Assembly: GCA_019448215.1 (NCBI GenBank)
Contig: CP080408.1
Span: forward strand, 620,001-684,000
DNA: 64,000 bases
From: Thalassovita mediterranea
GTDB taxonomy: Bacteria; Pseudomonadota; Alphaproteobacteria; Caulobacterales; Hyphomonadaceae
Reading direction: 5' to 3'
Positions within the stretch are counted from its first letter, which is position 1; each line of letters begins with the position of its first letter. The translations under genes and the position numbers were made by a program. Shown here piece by piece: positions 1-7,565 of this stretch. Below the pieces are notes generated by a model. The model did not search any database, was not told the DNA's origin, and saw only the letters and a list, made by a program, of their open reading frames with translations.

Positions 1-2
1 GC

Positions 3-311
3 AGGAAGACTGGCAAGGGCTTCTACACCTGGGAGGATGGCAAGCCCCAGAAGGAAGAGATCGAGGCTTCGGCTTCGGACCTTGAAGACCTGCAGGAGCG
101 CCTGCTTGCCCCGCTCTATGAGGAGGTTCGCCGGGTGCTCGACGAAGGCATCGTCGCATCTGAAGACCATCTCGATCTCGGCGCCGTCTTCGGGTCCGGC
201 TTTGCGCCCTTCCGCGGCGGTCCGTGCACTGCCCTTCGCCAGAAGAAAGATGTAGTCTCAGAAGCCAAGACGCCGGTTGCCCAAAAGCCGGCTGAGCCGA
301 ACGAGGCATAG
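3..311 (+). CDS. C-terminal fragment of a 3-hydroxyacyl-CoA dehydrogenase / FadJ-type multifunctional beta-oxidation protein
   Basis: The gene enters from the left edge; only its last 102 residues are present, in the frame starting at base 3. The fragment opens with RKTGKGFYTWEDGKP, the signature that ends the first C-terminal domain of 3-hydroxyacyl-CoA dehydrogenases. The helical repeat that follows contains EEGIVAS-like and GFAPFRGGP-like segments (here DEGIVASEDHLDLGAVFG and GFAPFRGGP), as in the alpha subunit of the fatty-acid oxidation complex (FadB/FadJ). That enzyme oxidises 3-hydroxyacyl-CoA with NAD, usually fused to an enoyl-CoA hydratase domain, which would lie outside the window. 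The tail after GGP is short and low in complexity. The stop TAG at 309-311 directly abuts the next ATG, so translation is probably coupled to the CoA-transferase gene. The family call is firm; FadB versus FadJ cannot be decided from this piece. Confidence 0.85.
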   Translation, partial: RKTGKGFYTWEDGKPQKEEIEASASDLEDLQERLLAPLYEEVRRVLDEGIVASEDHLDLGAVFGSGFAPFRGGPCTALRQKKDVVSEAKTPVAQKPAEPNEA

Positions 312-2222
312 ATGCAAGGCGATCACGAGGTGGGAACGGTGAGACCGCTGCCCGTCCACACGACCCCGGAAGCGGCTGCTGAAGCGGTCATCGATACAAT
401 TGGCAAGGATATCCGTCTCGCGCTGCCGCTCGGGCTCGGCAAGGCGAACCTGCTGACAAACGCCCTTTATGAGATTGCGAAGGCTGACCGGTCGATATCC
501 CTGAAAATCTACACGGCCCTGTCCATCATCCGTCCGACGACACCGCCCGGCCTGGCCACACGTTTCGGCAAGCCAGTCCTCGACAAGTTGTTTGGCGACT
601 ATCCCGACCTCACCTATGCGCGTGATCGGCTCCGCGGCGCGCTGCCGGACAATGTCGAGGTGGAAGAGTTTTTCCTCGCCACCGGCACACTGCTCGGCAA
701 TTCCTATGCCCAGCGTCACTACAATTCAGTCAATTATACCCATGCCATGCGCCGGATCGTGTCCCAGCGCGTCAACGTTCTTGGCCAGATGATCTCCCGG
801 CGCGATGGCCGCTACAGCCTTGCCTGTAATTCGGACCTCAGCCTCGACCTCATCCCACTAATGCGTCGCACTGTCGGGCGTGAGAACTTCATCGTCGTGG
901 GAGAGCTTAATGAGCGGCTGCCTTTCATGCCGAACGACGCCGAAGTTCCTGCCGACGAGTTCGACATGCTGCTCGACGCAGGCCCCTACGACCTTGCCGG
1001 CCCGCCTGCCCCGCGCGTCGACCTTACCAGCCACGCCATCGGCCTTCGTGCCGCGCGCCTCGTCAAGGATGGCGGCACGCTTCAGATCGGAATTGGCTCG
1101 CTGGGAGATGGGGCGGCCCAGTCTGTCCGCCTACGTCATAAGAACACGGGCGCATTCCGTCAGGCTGTCGCCGCCCTGCCCGGCCCGCATGGGCCGACGG
1201 AGGAAGGCGGCACAGATGCGTTTGAGACAGGTCTCTATGGCTGCACGGAGATGTTCACCCAGGGCATGTTCGAAATCCTGCGTGCAGGGATATTCAGGCG
1301 TAGGGCTCATGAAGGCCGCGACATCACCATTGATGGCGGCTTCTATCTCGGCCCGCAGACCTTTTATCGCGGCCTGCGTGAGGCACCTGACGACATCCTG
1401 AACCTCATCAACATGACCTCAGTCGATGACGTGAACGCGCTGTATGGCAATGAGGCCGTGCGTCGGCGCGAGCGGGTCGATGCCCGCTTCATCAACATCG
1501 CCATGAAGGCGACCTGCCTTGGCGCTGTGACCTCCGATGCCCTCGAAGATGGGCGCGTCGTCTCTGGCGTCGGGGGCCAGTACAATTTCGTCGCGCAGGC
1601 CCATGAGCTCGAAGGCGCGCGCTCCATCATCCTCCTGAAGGCGGTGCGCGAGAGCAAGGGTAAGGCTGAATCCAACATTGTCTGGAATTTTGGCCATGTG
1701 ACCGTGCCCCGGCACCTGCGCGATATCCTCATTACCGAATACGGCGTTGCGGATCTTCGCGGCCAGCCCGATGAGGAGTGCGTCAAGCGTATGCTGGCTA
1801 TCACCGACGCCCGCTTTATCGATGACCTTGTAAGAGAGGCAATCGCGGCAAAGAAGCTGAAGCCTGATTTCAAGGTGCCGGAAGCGTGGCGCAGCAATAC
1901 GCCTGAAGCCATCGAAGAAGCGCTATCGCCTTTCAGAGGCAAGCTGCCCGCCTTCCCGTTCGGAACAGAACTTAGCGAGACGGAGCAGACACTTGCGCCG
2001 GCTCTGGAACTGTTGAGCACAAAAACCGCAAACAGGCTACCGGCCCTGTTCTTTTCAATTTCCGCGATCATGTCCGGGACTCCGCGCAATCATGAGCGTC
2101 TCTACAAAGATGTGTTTGAACGCCTCGACCTTGTGCACCCGAAGACCCCCAAGGAATGGCTCTGGAAAAAGCTCGTCACAAAGGGCGTTGAAAGTACTCT
2201 GTCCGAGACGACGGCAAACTAG
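312..2222 (+). CDS. Acetyl-CoA hydrolase/transferase (family I CoA-transferase)
   Basis: A 636-residue protein of the acetyl-CoA hydrolase/transferase family, which moves or hydrolyses the CoA group of short acyl-CoAs through a glutamyl-CoA intermediate in the cytoplasm. The C-terminal domain is unmistakable: GVGGQYNFVAQAHELEGA, then VTVPRHLRDILITEYGVADL around residues 460-490. The catalytic Glu is probably Glu313 in GCTEMF; this assignment comes from the family pattern and was not aligned. The protein is longer than the roughly 430-500-residue simple members and carries N- and C-terminal extensions. Its ATG follows the preceding stop with no gap, so it is translated with the beta-oxidation dehydrogenase and probably recycles CoA or activates an acid for that pathway. 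The substrate is unknown. Confidence 0.85.
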   Translation: MQGDHEVGTVRPLPVHTTPEAAAEAVIDTIGKDIRLALPLGLGKANLLTNALYEIAKADRSISLKIYTALSIIRPTTPPGLATRFGKPVLDKLFGDYPDLTYARDRLRGALPDNVEVEEFFLATGTLLGNSYAQRHYNSVNYTHAMRRIVSQRVNVLGQMISRRDGRYSLACNSDLSLDLIPLMRRTVGRENFIVVGELNERLPFMPNDAEVPADEFDMLLDAGPYDLAGPPAPRVDLTSHAIGLRAARLVKDGGTLQIGIGSLGDGAAQSVRLRHKNTGAFRQAVAALPGPHGPTEEGGTDAFETGLYGCTEMFTQGMFEILRAGIFRRRAHEGRDITIDGGFYLGPQTFYRGLREAPDDILNLINMTSVDDVNALYGNEAVRRRERVDARFINIAMKATCLGAVTSDALEDGRVVSGVGGQYNFVAQAHELEGARSIILLKAVRESKGKAESNIVWNFGHVTVPRHLRDILITEYGVADLRGQPDEECVKRMLAITDARFIDDLVREAIAAKKLKPDFKVPEAWRSNTPEAIEEALSPFRGKLPAFPFGTELSETEQTLAPALELLSTKTANRLPALFFSISAIMSGTPRNHERLYKDVFERLDLVHPKTPKEWLWKKLVTKGVESTLSETTAN

Positions 2223-2553
2223 CGCCGCGAAGCCGCTATTTTAAGCCGCCGACTCGGAAGCGTTGGCGGCAGAAGCTCCCAGTTCTGGGACAGCACCGAC
2301 CCGACTGACATCACTCCGGCTGAATTTCGTGGGATCGAGCAATGGCTTTCATAGGTTGGGGCTATGGATTGCGTTGGAAAATCATATTGTTCCGGAAAGT
2401 CATGCAGCCGTAACCGTAACCGGTCACGCGACCCGTGGATGATGAGGCTGCGCCGGTCCTTTTTGCCGTCAGCTCTCATCCTCCTGATCGTCGCGCGCTC
2501 GAAACTGCTGCCTGAACCGCCAACGTCAGCCTCTTTTTTGGAACGCCAAGAGA
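2223..2553 (+). other. 331-bp intergenic stretch with one stem-loop
   Basis: No convincing gene is seen. A near-perfect inverted repeat (arms 2245-2253 and 2262-2270, GCCGCCGAC against GTTGGCGGC) lies just after the CoA-transferase stop and could be a weak terminator, but it has no T-run. The rest presumably holds the promoter of the MFS gene; no confident -35/-10 pair can be named. Confidence 0.4.
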
Positions 2554-3975
2554 ATGAGCGAAACAACCCAAAGCCCGCAAAGCTTCCAGTCCGCAGCCTC
2601 TGACGCCATGGGAAGAAGCTTCGGCTCCTTTGGTTACAGATCATTCGTCCTGATGTCGCTGACGGTGGTCTACACTTTCAACTTCATCGACCGGATCCTG
2701 ATCAGCGTTGTCAGCGTCCCCATCATCAATGAGTTCGAGCTTTCCCAATTCCAGTTCGGGCTCCTGTCCGGTATCGGCTTTGCTCTCTTCTATACATTGC
2801 TTGGCATTCCGATCGCGAACCTCTCTGAACGGGTTAGCCGGAAGCTGATCATCGGCATCTGCGTCATTCTCTGGTCGCTGGCGACGGTGCTTTGCGGCTT
2901 CACCACGGGTTTCGTAACGCTGTTGTTGGCCCGCATGCTCGTTGGCGTTGGCGAGGCCGGGTGTACGCCCCCGGCAAACTCCATGATCAGCGACTACTAC
3001 GCCCCTCGGGCGCGGCCGACGGCGCTCGGCATCTATGCGATGGGTGTGACGGCGGGCGGCGTACTGGCCCAGGTCTTCGGCGGCGTCATCCTCGATTATT
3101 TCACCTGGCGTGAGGCCTTCATCTTTGTCGGTGCGCCAGGCATCCTGATCGGCATCATCTTCCTTCTCGCCGTAAAGGAGCCACCGCGTGGCTATTCCGA
3201 TCCGGAAGGGACGGTGAAGGTTGAGCGCGCAAGCTTCCGCGACGCGCTGAAAGAGATTGTCTCCAAACGGACCTTCTGGATCATGTCGGCGGGCGCGACG
3301 ATTGCGGCATTTTCGGGCTATGCGCTGACGGGTCTTCAACCGCAGCATGTGGTCTTCACACATGGCTACACCCCCGCGCAGACAGCGCTGATGTTCATGG
3401 CCCCTGTCGGACTGGCAGGTACGTTGGGAGCATTCCTGGGCGGCTTCCTGACGGAGAAGGCCTCAAGGCGCTCCGCCACTGCGGCAACCTGGGTTCCTGG
3501 CATCGCCTTTTTGATCTGCGCACCGCTCTATGCTTCGGCATTTCTCGTACCCGGCAGCACGCTGATGCTTATCTTGCTGATGGTTGCCAGCGTCCTTCAG
3601 TATTTTTACCTCGGCGCGCAGTACAATATTGCTCAGGCCGTCGTCAGCGTGCGGGTCAGAGCCACCTCCGTCGCCATTCTCCTGTTCATCGTGAACCTGA
3701 TTGGATATGGCGTCGGGCCGCCTGCCCTTGGCATTGTTGCAGACCTCTCTTCGTCTGGCTGGATCGATGCGAACGGTCTTGCCGGGCAGATCACGGCATC
3801 CTGCAGCCTGACCGATAGCAGCCTGTCGCAGGAACTGATTGCCGCCTGCCGGGACGCCCGGGCCTACGGGGTCAAATGGGCCTGTGTCACTGCGACCGGC
3901 CTGTTCCTGTTCGCGGGTCTTTTCTTCCTCATCTCCGGCCGGACCTTCGTGCGCGACATTCAGGCCATGAAATAG
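2554..3975 (+). CDS. MFS transporter, spinster-like family
   Basis: A 473-residue inner-membrane transporter with about 12 hydrophobic segments. The N-terminal half carries the spinster-type signature FNFIDRILISVVSVPIINEF followed by SDxQ-like helix text, and later the MFS loop ARMLVGVGEAGCTPPANSMI and PRARPTALGIYAMG. These match the spinster/MFS_1 group that exports or imports lipids, sugars or organic acids. A long periplasmic loop near residues 400-430 contains three cysteines. The ATG at 2554 is preceded by a weak CCAAGAGA ribosome-binding site. It follows beta-oxidation-type genes on the same strand after 331 bp, so an uptake role for a lipid-like substrate is possible but only inferred. 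Confidence 0.85.
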   Translation: MSETTQSPQSFQSAASDAMGRSFGSFGYRSFVLMSLTVVYTFNFIDRILISVVSVPIINEFELSQFQFGLLSGIGFALFYTLLGIPIANLSERVSRKLIIGICVILWSLATVLCGFTTGFVTLLLARMLVGVGEAGCTPPANSMISDYYAPRARPTALGIYAMGVTAGGVLAQVFGGVILDYFTWREAFIFVGAPGILIGIIFLLAVKEPPRGYSDPEGTVKVERASFRDALKEIVSKRTFWIMSAGATIAAFSGYALTGLQPQHVVFTHGYTPAQTALMFMAPVGLAGTLGAFLGGFLTEKASRRSATAATWVPGIAFLICAPLYASAFLVPGSTLMLILLMVASVLQYFYLGAQYNIAQAVVSVRVRATSVAILLFIVNLIGYGVGPPALGIVADLSSSGWIDANGLAGQITASCSLTDSSLSQELIAACRDARAYGVKWACVTATGLFLFAGLFFLISGRTFVRDIQAMK

Positions 3976-4027
3976 GAAGTGCCAGCCTGGCCGGCGGCGC
4001 GCGCACCCCCAAGACGTACTCCCCCCC

Positions 4028-4060
4028 AAAAAAAGCCGCCCGGACATTTGGTCCGGGCGG
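4028..4060 (-). terminator. Rho-independent terminator of the small minus-strand gene
   Basis: A 10-bp perfect stem (4036-4045 with 4051-4060, CCGCCCGGAC) and a 5-nt loop. The seven A residues at 4028-4034 become a U-run only for a transcript running leftwards, so it ends the small gene at 4136-4276. It may also affect the convergent MFS transcript. Confidence 0.75.
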
Positions 4061-4109
4061 TAGCTGGGTTTCGAGGCGGGGAGGGGGGTGGGTAGGCCCG
4101 ACCCAGCTA
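4061..4109. repeat. Inverted repeat TAGCTGGGT / ACCCAGCTA beside the terminator
   Basis: Perfect 9-bp arms at 4061-4069 and 4101-4109 flank a G-rich 31-nt spacer and directly abut the terminator hairpin. In the leftward transcript they would form a second 3' hairpin between the stop codon at 4136 and the terminator. Function unknown. Confidence 0.5.
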
Positions 4110-4135
4110 ATTGGTCTTGATCTTCAGGGGGCAGA

Positions 4136-4276
4136 TCAGAACCGTGATGAGGCGTAGCGGCGTGCCCGTCGTTCACGCCAGAGACGGCGAAGGAAGGATG
4201 GGCTCTGCGCAAGCAGTGCCGGCGAACCGGCCTTCGTCGAAACGTAGGCGGGAGGGGGCGACTGCAGATTTCTCAT
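4136..4276 (-). CDS. Small basic protein, 46 residues, unknown function
   Basis: A short frame starting ATG-AGA-AAT-CTG at 4276, preceded by a good GGAGAAAAATA ribosome-binding site and followed by two hairpins ending in a seven-U terminator (4060-4028). This arrangement supports a real transcription unit. The product begins MRNLQSPPPAYVSTKAG and ends in a very basic tail with LRRLWRERRARRYASSRF. That tail loosely recalls the Arg/Trp-rich helix of DUF1127 small proteins, but the rest does not fit and no family is claimed. It is transcribed away from the OxyR-like regulator at 4388, so it shares the divergent promoter region 4277-4387 and may be one of its targets. Confidence 0.55.
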   Translation of the reverse strand: MRNLQSPPPAYVSTKAGSPALLAQSPSFLRRLWRERRARRYASSRF

Positions 4277-4387
4277 TATTTTTCTCCGTTGGTAAATCCG
4301 CTCCGTGGCGGACGCCCTTGATTTGCGACAGGCTAGTCCATAGTTCCAACTGAAAGTTTCTCTCAACACGATAGGCGGAGATTATGA

Positions 4388-5302
4388 ATGCGGCCGACAC
4401 TTCGACAATTGCAGTATCTGGTAGCGATTGCTGACACCGGGAAATTCGGCGAGGCGGCCAAGCGCACCAATGTAAGCCAGCCGAGCCTGTCTGCGCAGAT
4501 CGCAGATATGGAAGCATATCTCGGCAATGTGCTGATCGAACGTGGGCGCCACGGTGCATTCCTCACCCCTCTCGGCGAGGAAGCGGTCCGCCGCGCCAGG
4601 TTGATCCTGCGCGACGTTGAGGATCTGAAAGCCGTGCTCGCATCAGAACATGACGCCCTCAACGGTCGCATCAGGCTGGGCGTGCTGCCAACCATTGGCC
4701 CATACCTGCTGCCCGCCGTCACGCGGCATCTCCATGCGAAATACCCCGACTTCCGTCTGGGCGTTCGCGAAGAACGGACGATCGATCTCGAGGAGCACCT
4801 CCATGACGGCCGCTTTGATACGGTGATCTCGACGATCGAGGACCATGCCAATGCCGAGCACGTTCCTCTCTTCGAAGAGGAGTTCTGGATATGCGCAGCG
4901 CCTGACGATCCGATTGCGCAAAGCTCAGGCGACATCAAGCTGGCCGATCTGAAAGAGCGACCGCTACTGACCCTGGGATATGGTCACCGCTTCAATCACA
5001 AGATCCAGACGATCGCCGAAGCGGCAGGCGCGCATGTGAGCAGTGAATATGAGGGCACCAGTCTCGACGCGGTCCGCCAAATGGCGGAGATGGGTGCGGG
5101 CGTGGCGGTTCTGCCCAGCCTTTATGCACTTACCGAGGCAAGGAGAGACCCCGATCTCGTCGTCAGGAAGATTGATGACCCTCTCGCGAGACGTGAAATC
5201 TCGCTGATCTGGCGCCAGACCTCACCTTTGCGCGATCGCCTGCTAAAGCTCGCTGAAGAGCTGAAAACAGCGGCCGTCTCGGTTCTTGTGGGCCGACGCT
5301 AG
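4388..5302 (+). CDS. LysR-type regulator, OxyR-like but without the redox cysteines
   Basis: A 304-residue LysR regulator. It has an N-terminal winged helix (residues 1-60, PTLRQLQYLVAIADTGKFGEAAK and SQPSLSAQI) and a substrate-type effector domain. The overall text follows OxyR, the peroxide sensor: the segment LLTLGYGHRFNHKIQTIAEA aligns without gaps to the E. coli redox loop. However, the peroxidatic Cys199 is Arg201 here and the resolving Cys208 is Ala210; the only cysteine is Cys169. The downstream SLDAVRQMAEMGAGVAVLP also matches OxyR. The ATG at 4388 has GGCGGAG eight bases upstream. If it senses peroxide it cannot use the classical disulfide, so it may respond to a small ligand instead. 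Divergent from a small basic protein and upstream of a small unknown gene. Confidence 0.85.
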   Translation: MRPTLRQLQYLVAIADTGKFGEAAKRTNVSQPSLSAQIADMEAYLGNVLIERGRHGAFLTPLGEEAVRRARLILRDVEDLKAVLASEHDALNGRIRLGVLPTIGPYLLPAVTRHLHAKYPDFRLGVREERTIDLEEHLHDGRFDTVISTIEDHANAEHVPLFEEEFWICAAPDDPIAQSSGDIKLADLKERPLLTLGYGHRFNHKIQTIAEAAGAHVSSEYEGTSLDAVRQMAEMGAGVAVLPSLYALTEARRDPDLVVRKIDDPLARREISLIWRQTSPLRDRLLKLAEELKTAAVSVLVGRR

Positions 5303-5342
5303 AAACCCAGTCATAGCTTTTTATGATCAAGCCATCTGTTTT

Positions 5343-5363
5343 ATTCAATTTTTCAGATTGAAT
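5343..5363. promoter_or_regulatory. LysR-type operator candidate (ATTCAAT-N7-ATTGAAT)
   Basis: Perfect 7-bp inverted repeat with a 7-nt spacer, fitting the T-N11-A shape of LysR sites. It lies between the OxyR-like gene and the gene at 5403, about 40 bp before that start, so it could be that gene's control site. Confidence 0.45.
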
Positions 5364-5402
5364 TGAGCTTCCTAGCTTGTCTCTCAACAGAAGGAGACAA
5401 GT

Positions 5403-5777
5403 ATGAGCGTTGTCCGAAAACAGACAGATCCACCGGTCCGGACCGTTAGGCTCGCCTATGTCCTGGACGATACATCCGCCGATACTGAAAACGCGGTCCT
5501 GAATGAACCGAGATCAGGCGATGAGTTCTGGATGCTCGCGGAATGGTCTCGTTCCGGTGAGAGCCTCGCCTTCCATGCCGAGTCCCTGATCAGTTGGGCA
5601 CCCGTTGAGATACTTGAGCGTCCAACACCGGTCGTGGATGAGACCGGACAGGCAAAATGGCTGTGCAAGTTTCGATATTTTGGTCCCATAAAGGACCGGG
5701 CACGGCTGATCGAGAACGTGAAGGGTGTCCTCAGCGCACTTGCCCATTGGCACCCTGTCCGCCGGGATAGCCTCTGA
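5403..5777 (+). CDS. Conserved-looking hypothetical protein, 124 residues
   Basis: A soluble, acidic-to-neutral 124-residue protein with no signal peptide, membrane segment or motif that I recognise. A strong AGAAGGAGACAAGT ribosome-binding site precedes the ATG, so the frame is very likely translated. The middle holds a tryptophan-rich stretch (DEFWMLAEWSRSGESLAFHA) and a second part with AKWLCKFRYFGPIKDRARL, suggesting a small beta-sheet fold. It follows the LysR regulator on the same strand with a 100-bp gap containing an inverted repeat, and the sequence TCTCTCAACA occurs just before the ribosome-binding sites of both genes (4359-4368 and 5380-5389). It may therefore belong to the same response. 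Function unknown. Confidence 0.65.
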   Translation: MSVVRKQTDPPVRTVRLAYVLDDTSADTENAVLNEPRSGDEFWMLAEWSRSGESLAFHAESLISWAPVEILERPTPVVDETGQAKWLCKFRYFGPIKDRARLIENVKGVLSALAHWHPVRRDSL

Positions 5778-5841
5778 TTGCCTGATGACCACCGCCGCCC
5801 CGTTCGGCTGTGAGGCATCAGAAACGATCAGCCACCCTACC

Positions 5842-5878
5842 ATAGCAAATAACTATGCCGTCAAAAGATAACGACGAT
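5842..5878 (+). promoter_or_regulatory. OxyR-box-like element (ATAG-N7-CTAT-N7-AAAG-N7-CGAT)
   Basis: The known OxyR recognition pattern is four ATAG-type elements, ATAG-N7-CTAT-N7-ATAG-N7-CTAT. Here the first pair is exact (ATAG 5842-5845, CTAT 5853-5856), and the second pair keeps the exact 7-nt spacing with one mismatch in each element (AAAG 5864-5867, CGAT 5875-5878). It lies 57 bp before the 59-residue gene at 5935. Confidence 0.5.
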
Positions 5879-5934
5879 TTGAGCTTATCGATAGCGATTG
5901 CCATTTCCACTTCAAACCAAAGAGGATGACTTAA

Positions 5935-6114
5935 ATGAACTGGCTTATGGAGATGTTCTCTGAATTCTCCGACAAGGTGATGGGTGAAAGCGACGTGCAC
6001 GAGCGCGGTCGAAGATCGCGCCTCAAGGAAGCGCGCGAGCGAGCCTACCACCCCAAGACGCCACGTCGCGAGAAGAAGCGCGGCGCGAACAGGTTTCACG
6101 ACCTCGACTGGTAA
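5935..6114 (+). CDS. Small charged protein, 59 residues, unknown function
   Basis: A 59-codon frame (ATG 5935, TAA 6112-6114) with a good AGAGGA ribosome-binding site eight bases upstream. The product starts MNWLMEMFSEFSDKV, a short amphipathic segment, and continues with a highly charged Arg/Lys/Glu-rich part (RLKEAREARERAY-like, RREKKRGANRFHDLDW). No known domain is recognised. It has its own OxyR-box-like upstream element and a hairpin (6141-6172) downstream, and lies 83 bp before nhaA on the same strand. This suggests a stress-linked small gene, possibly co-transcribed with the antiporter. It would be missed by annotation with a 60-residue cut-off. Confidence 0.6.
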   Translation: MNWLMEMFSEFSDKVMGESDVHERGRRSRLKEARERAYHPKTPRREKKRGANRFHDLDW

Positions 6115-6140
6115 CCACCCTTCCATCTTCAATTCCAATC

Positions 6141-6172
6141 GCAGCCAGGGCCTTGTTGCGCGTCCTGGCTGC
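6141..6172 (+). terminator. Stem-loop between the 59-residue gene and nhaA
   Basis: Perfect 9-bp stem GCAGCCAGG (6141-6149) with CCTGGCTGC (6164-6172) and a 14-nt loop. The following bases (TCATTCT) are only weakly U-rich, so it may be an attenuating or processing hairpin rather than a full terminator. Confidence 0.45.
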
Positions 6173-6197
6173 TCATTCTGCTAGAAGGAACAGATTC

Positions 6198-7424
6198 ATG
6201 TCCCTGATCGTCGCGAGGATACAGAACTTCCTCAAACTGGAATCGTCGGCCGGCGTTTTGCTGATGCTGGCCGCATTGATGGCATTGATCGCCAGCAACT
6301 CCATGCTGAGCGGGCTCTATGGCGGCTTTCTGACGACTCCGGTCGTCGTTCAGATCGGCGCGCTTGAGATCGCAAAGCCTCTCCTGCTCTGGATAAATGA
6401 TGGCCTGATGGCCGTCTTCTTTTTCCTGATCGGCCTGGAGATCAAACGAGAAATCCTCGAGGGTGAGCTCTCCTCTTTCGACAAAGCCGCCCTTCCGCTG
6501 ATTGCCGCCATTGGCGGCATGGCCGGGCCTGCGATCATTTATGTACTAATAAACTGGTCGACCCCGGAGACGCTCAATGGCTGGGCGATCCCGGCTGCGA
6601 CCGATATCGCATTCGCGCTTGGTGTGCTGATGCTCCTCGGCCGGTCGGTGCCGACATCGCTGAAAGTCTTCCTGCTCGCGATCGCGATCATTGATGACCT
6701 CGGCGCCATTACGGTTATCGCCCTCTTCTATACGTCCGATCTGTCAACCATGGCGCTTGGCCTGGCCGCGATTGGCCTGGCCGCGCTCGTCGTGCTCAAC
6801 CGCGCCGGGGTAAAGACGATCACGCCATATGCACTGATTGGTCTCTTTATCTGGGTCTGCGTCCTGAAATCTGGCGTCCACGCGACCCTTGCAGGCGTCC
6901 TGACCGCACTCGCAATCCCGATCCACGGTAAGACCAAGGAGGCCCAGTCTCCGCTTCACAAGCTGGAGCATGGCCTGCATCCGTGGATCGCATTCGGTGT
7001 CCTGCCGATATTTGCCTTTGCCAATGCGGGTGTGTCGCTCACCGGGCTTTCGCTCGAGGATCTTGCCGCCCCCATCACGCTTGGCGTTGCCGCAGGCCTC
7101 TTCATCGGCAAACAGATCGGCGTGTTCGGCGCGACCTTCCTTGCGGTCAAAGCGGGCATCGCGCGCCGGCCAGAAGGCACCAACTGGGCGCATATCTACG
7201 GCGTCGCATGTCTGACCGGTATCGGTTTCACGATGAGCCTGTTTATCGGCATGCTGGCCTTCGACGCGAGAGATAGCCTTGACCAGGTCCGGATCGGGGT
7301 CCTTGCAGGCTCGATCCTGTCGGCGATCGCTGGTGTTATCGCCCTCAAGCTCGCCGCGCGCATGAGTGTGCCTGCTGAGCCCAGGCCGGCGACGCAGACG
7401 GATGGCTCAAAAGCCCTCGCCTGA
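6198..7424 (+). CDS. nhaA: Na+/H+ antiporter NhaA
   Basis: A 408-residue inner-membrane antiporter that exchanges internal Na+ for external protons and helps control pH and salt. The family core is clear: FFFLIGLEIKREILEGELSS near residue 75, PAATDIAFALGVLMLLG near 130, and AIIDDLGAITVIALFYT, whose two aspartates (Asp166, Asp167) match the ion-binding pair Asp163/Asp164 of the E. coli protein. The C-terminal GIGFTMSLFIGMLAF is also conserved. About 12 membrane segments are visible. I use the ATG at 6198 (MSLIVARIQNFLK) because AAGGAAC lies at the right distance. A strong terminator follows at 7488. Consistent with a marine or saline habitat. Confidence 0.95.
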   Translation: MSLIVARIQNFLKLESSAGVLLMLAALMALIASNSMLSGLYGGFLTTPVVVQIGALEIAKPLLLWINDGLMAVFFFLIGLEIKREILEGELSSFDKAALPLIAAIGGMAGPAIIYVLINWSTPETLNGWAIPAATDIAFALGVLMLLGRSVPTSLKVFLLAIAIIDDLGAITVIALFYTSDLSTMALGLAAIGLAALVVLNRAGVKTITPYALIGLFIWVCVLKSGVHATLAGVLTALAIPIHGKTKEAQSPLHKLEHGLHPWIAFGVLPIFAFANAGVSLTGLSLEDLAAPITLGVAAGLFIGKQIGVFGATFLAVKAGIARRPEGTNWAHIYGVACLTGIGFTMSLFIGMLAFDARDSLDQVRIGVLAGSILSAIAGVIALKLAARMSVPAEPRPATQTDGSKALA

Positions 7425-7487
7425 ACCCGAGTCTCCAAACTGTTCTGGCAGGGCCTTAAGATCTTGCCTGACAGGACCATAAAAGCG

Positions 7488-7520
7488 AACCGCCCGGACA
7501 TTGAGCCCGGGCGGTTTTCT
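7488..7520 (+). terminator. Rho-independent terminator after nhaA
   Basis: 10-bp stem AACCGCCCGG (7488-7497) with CCGGGCGGTT (7507-7516), then TTTTCTT. An A-run at 7481-7484 could let it work in the opposite direction too, ending the convergent gene at 7566. Confidence 0.85.
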
Positions 7521-7565
7521 TGTCTTCGAGGTTTATGTCCAACCGCTGTCAGACATCGCGAAGCG

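Noticed and set aside
2364-2603. 79-codon plus-strand frame in the gap before the MFS gene
   Set aside because: Overlaps the MFS start, has no ribosome-binding site and an Arg/Ser-rich product typical of chance frames.
4340-4380. Second OxyR box before the OxyR-like gene
   Set aside because: CTAT/ATAG-like elements with 7-nt spacing can be traced on the minus strand but with about four mismatches in sixteen, too weak to list as a site.
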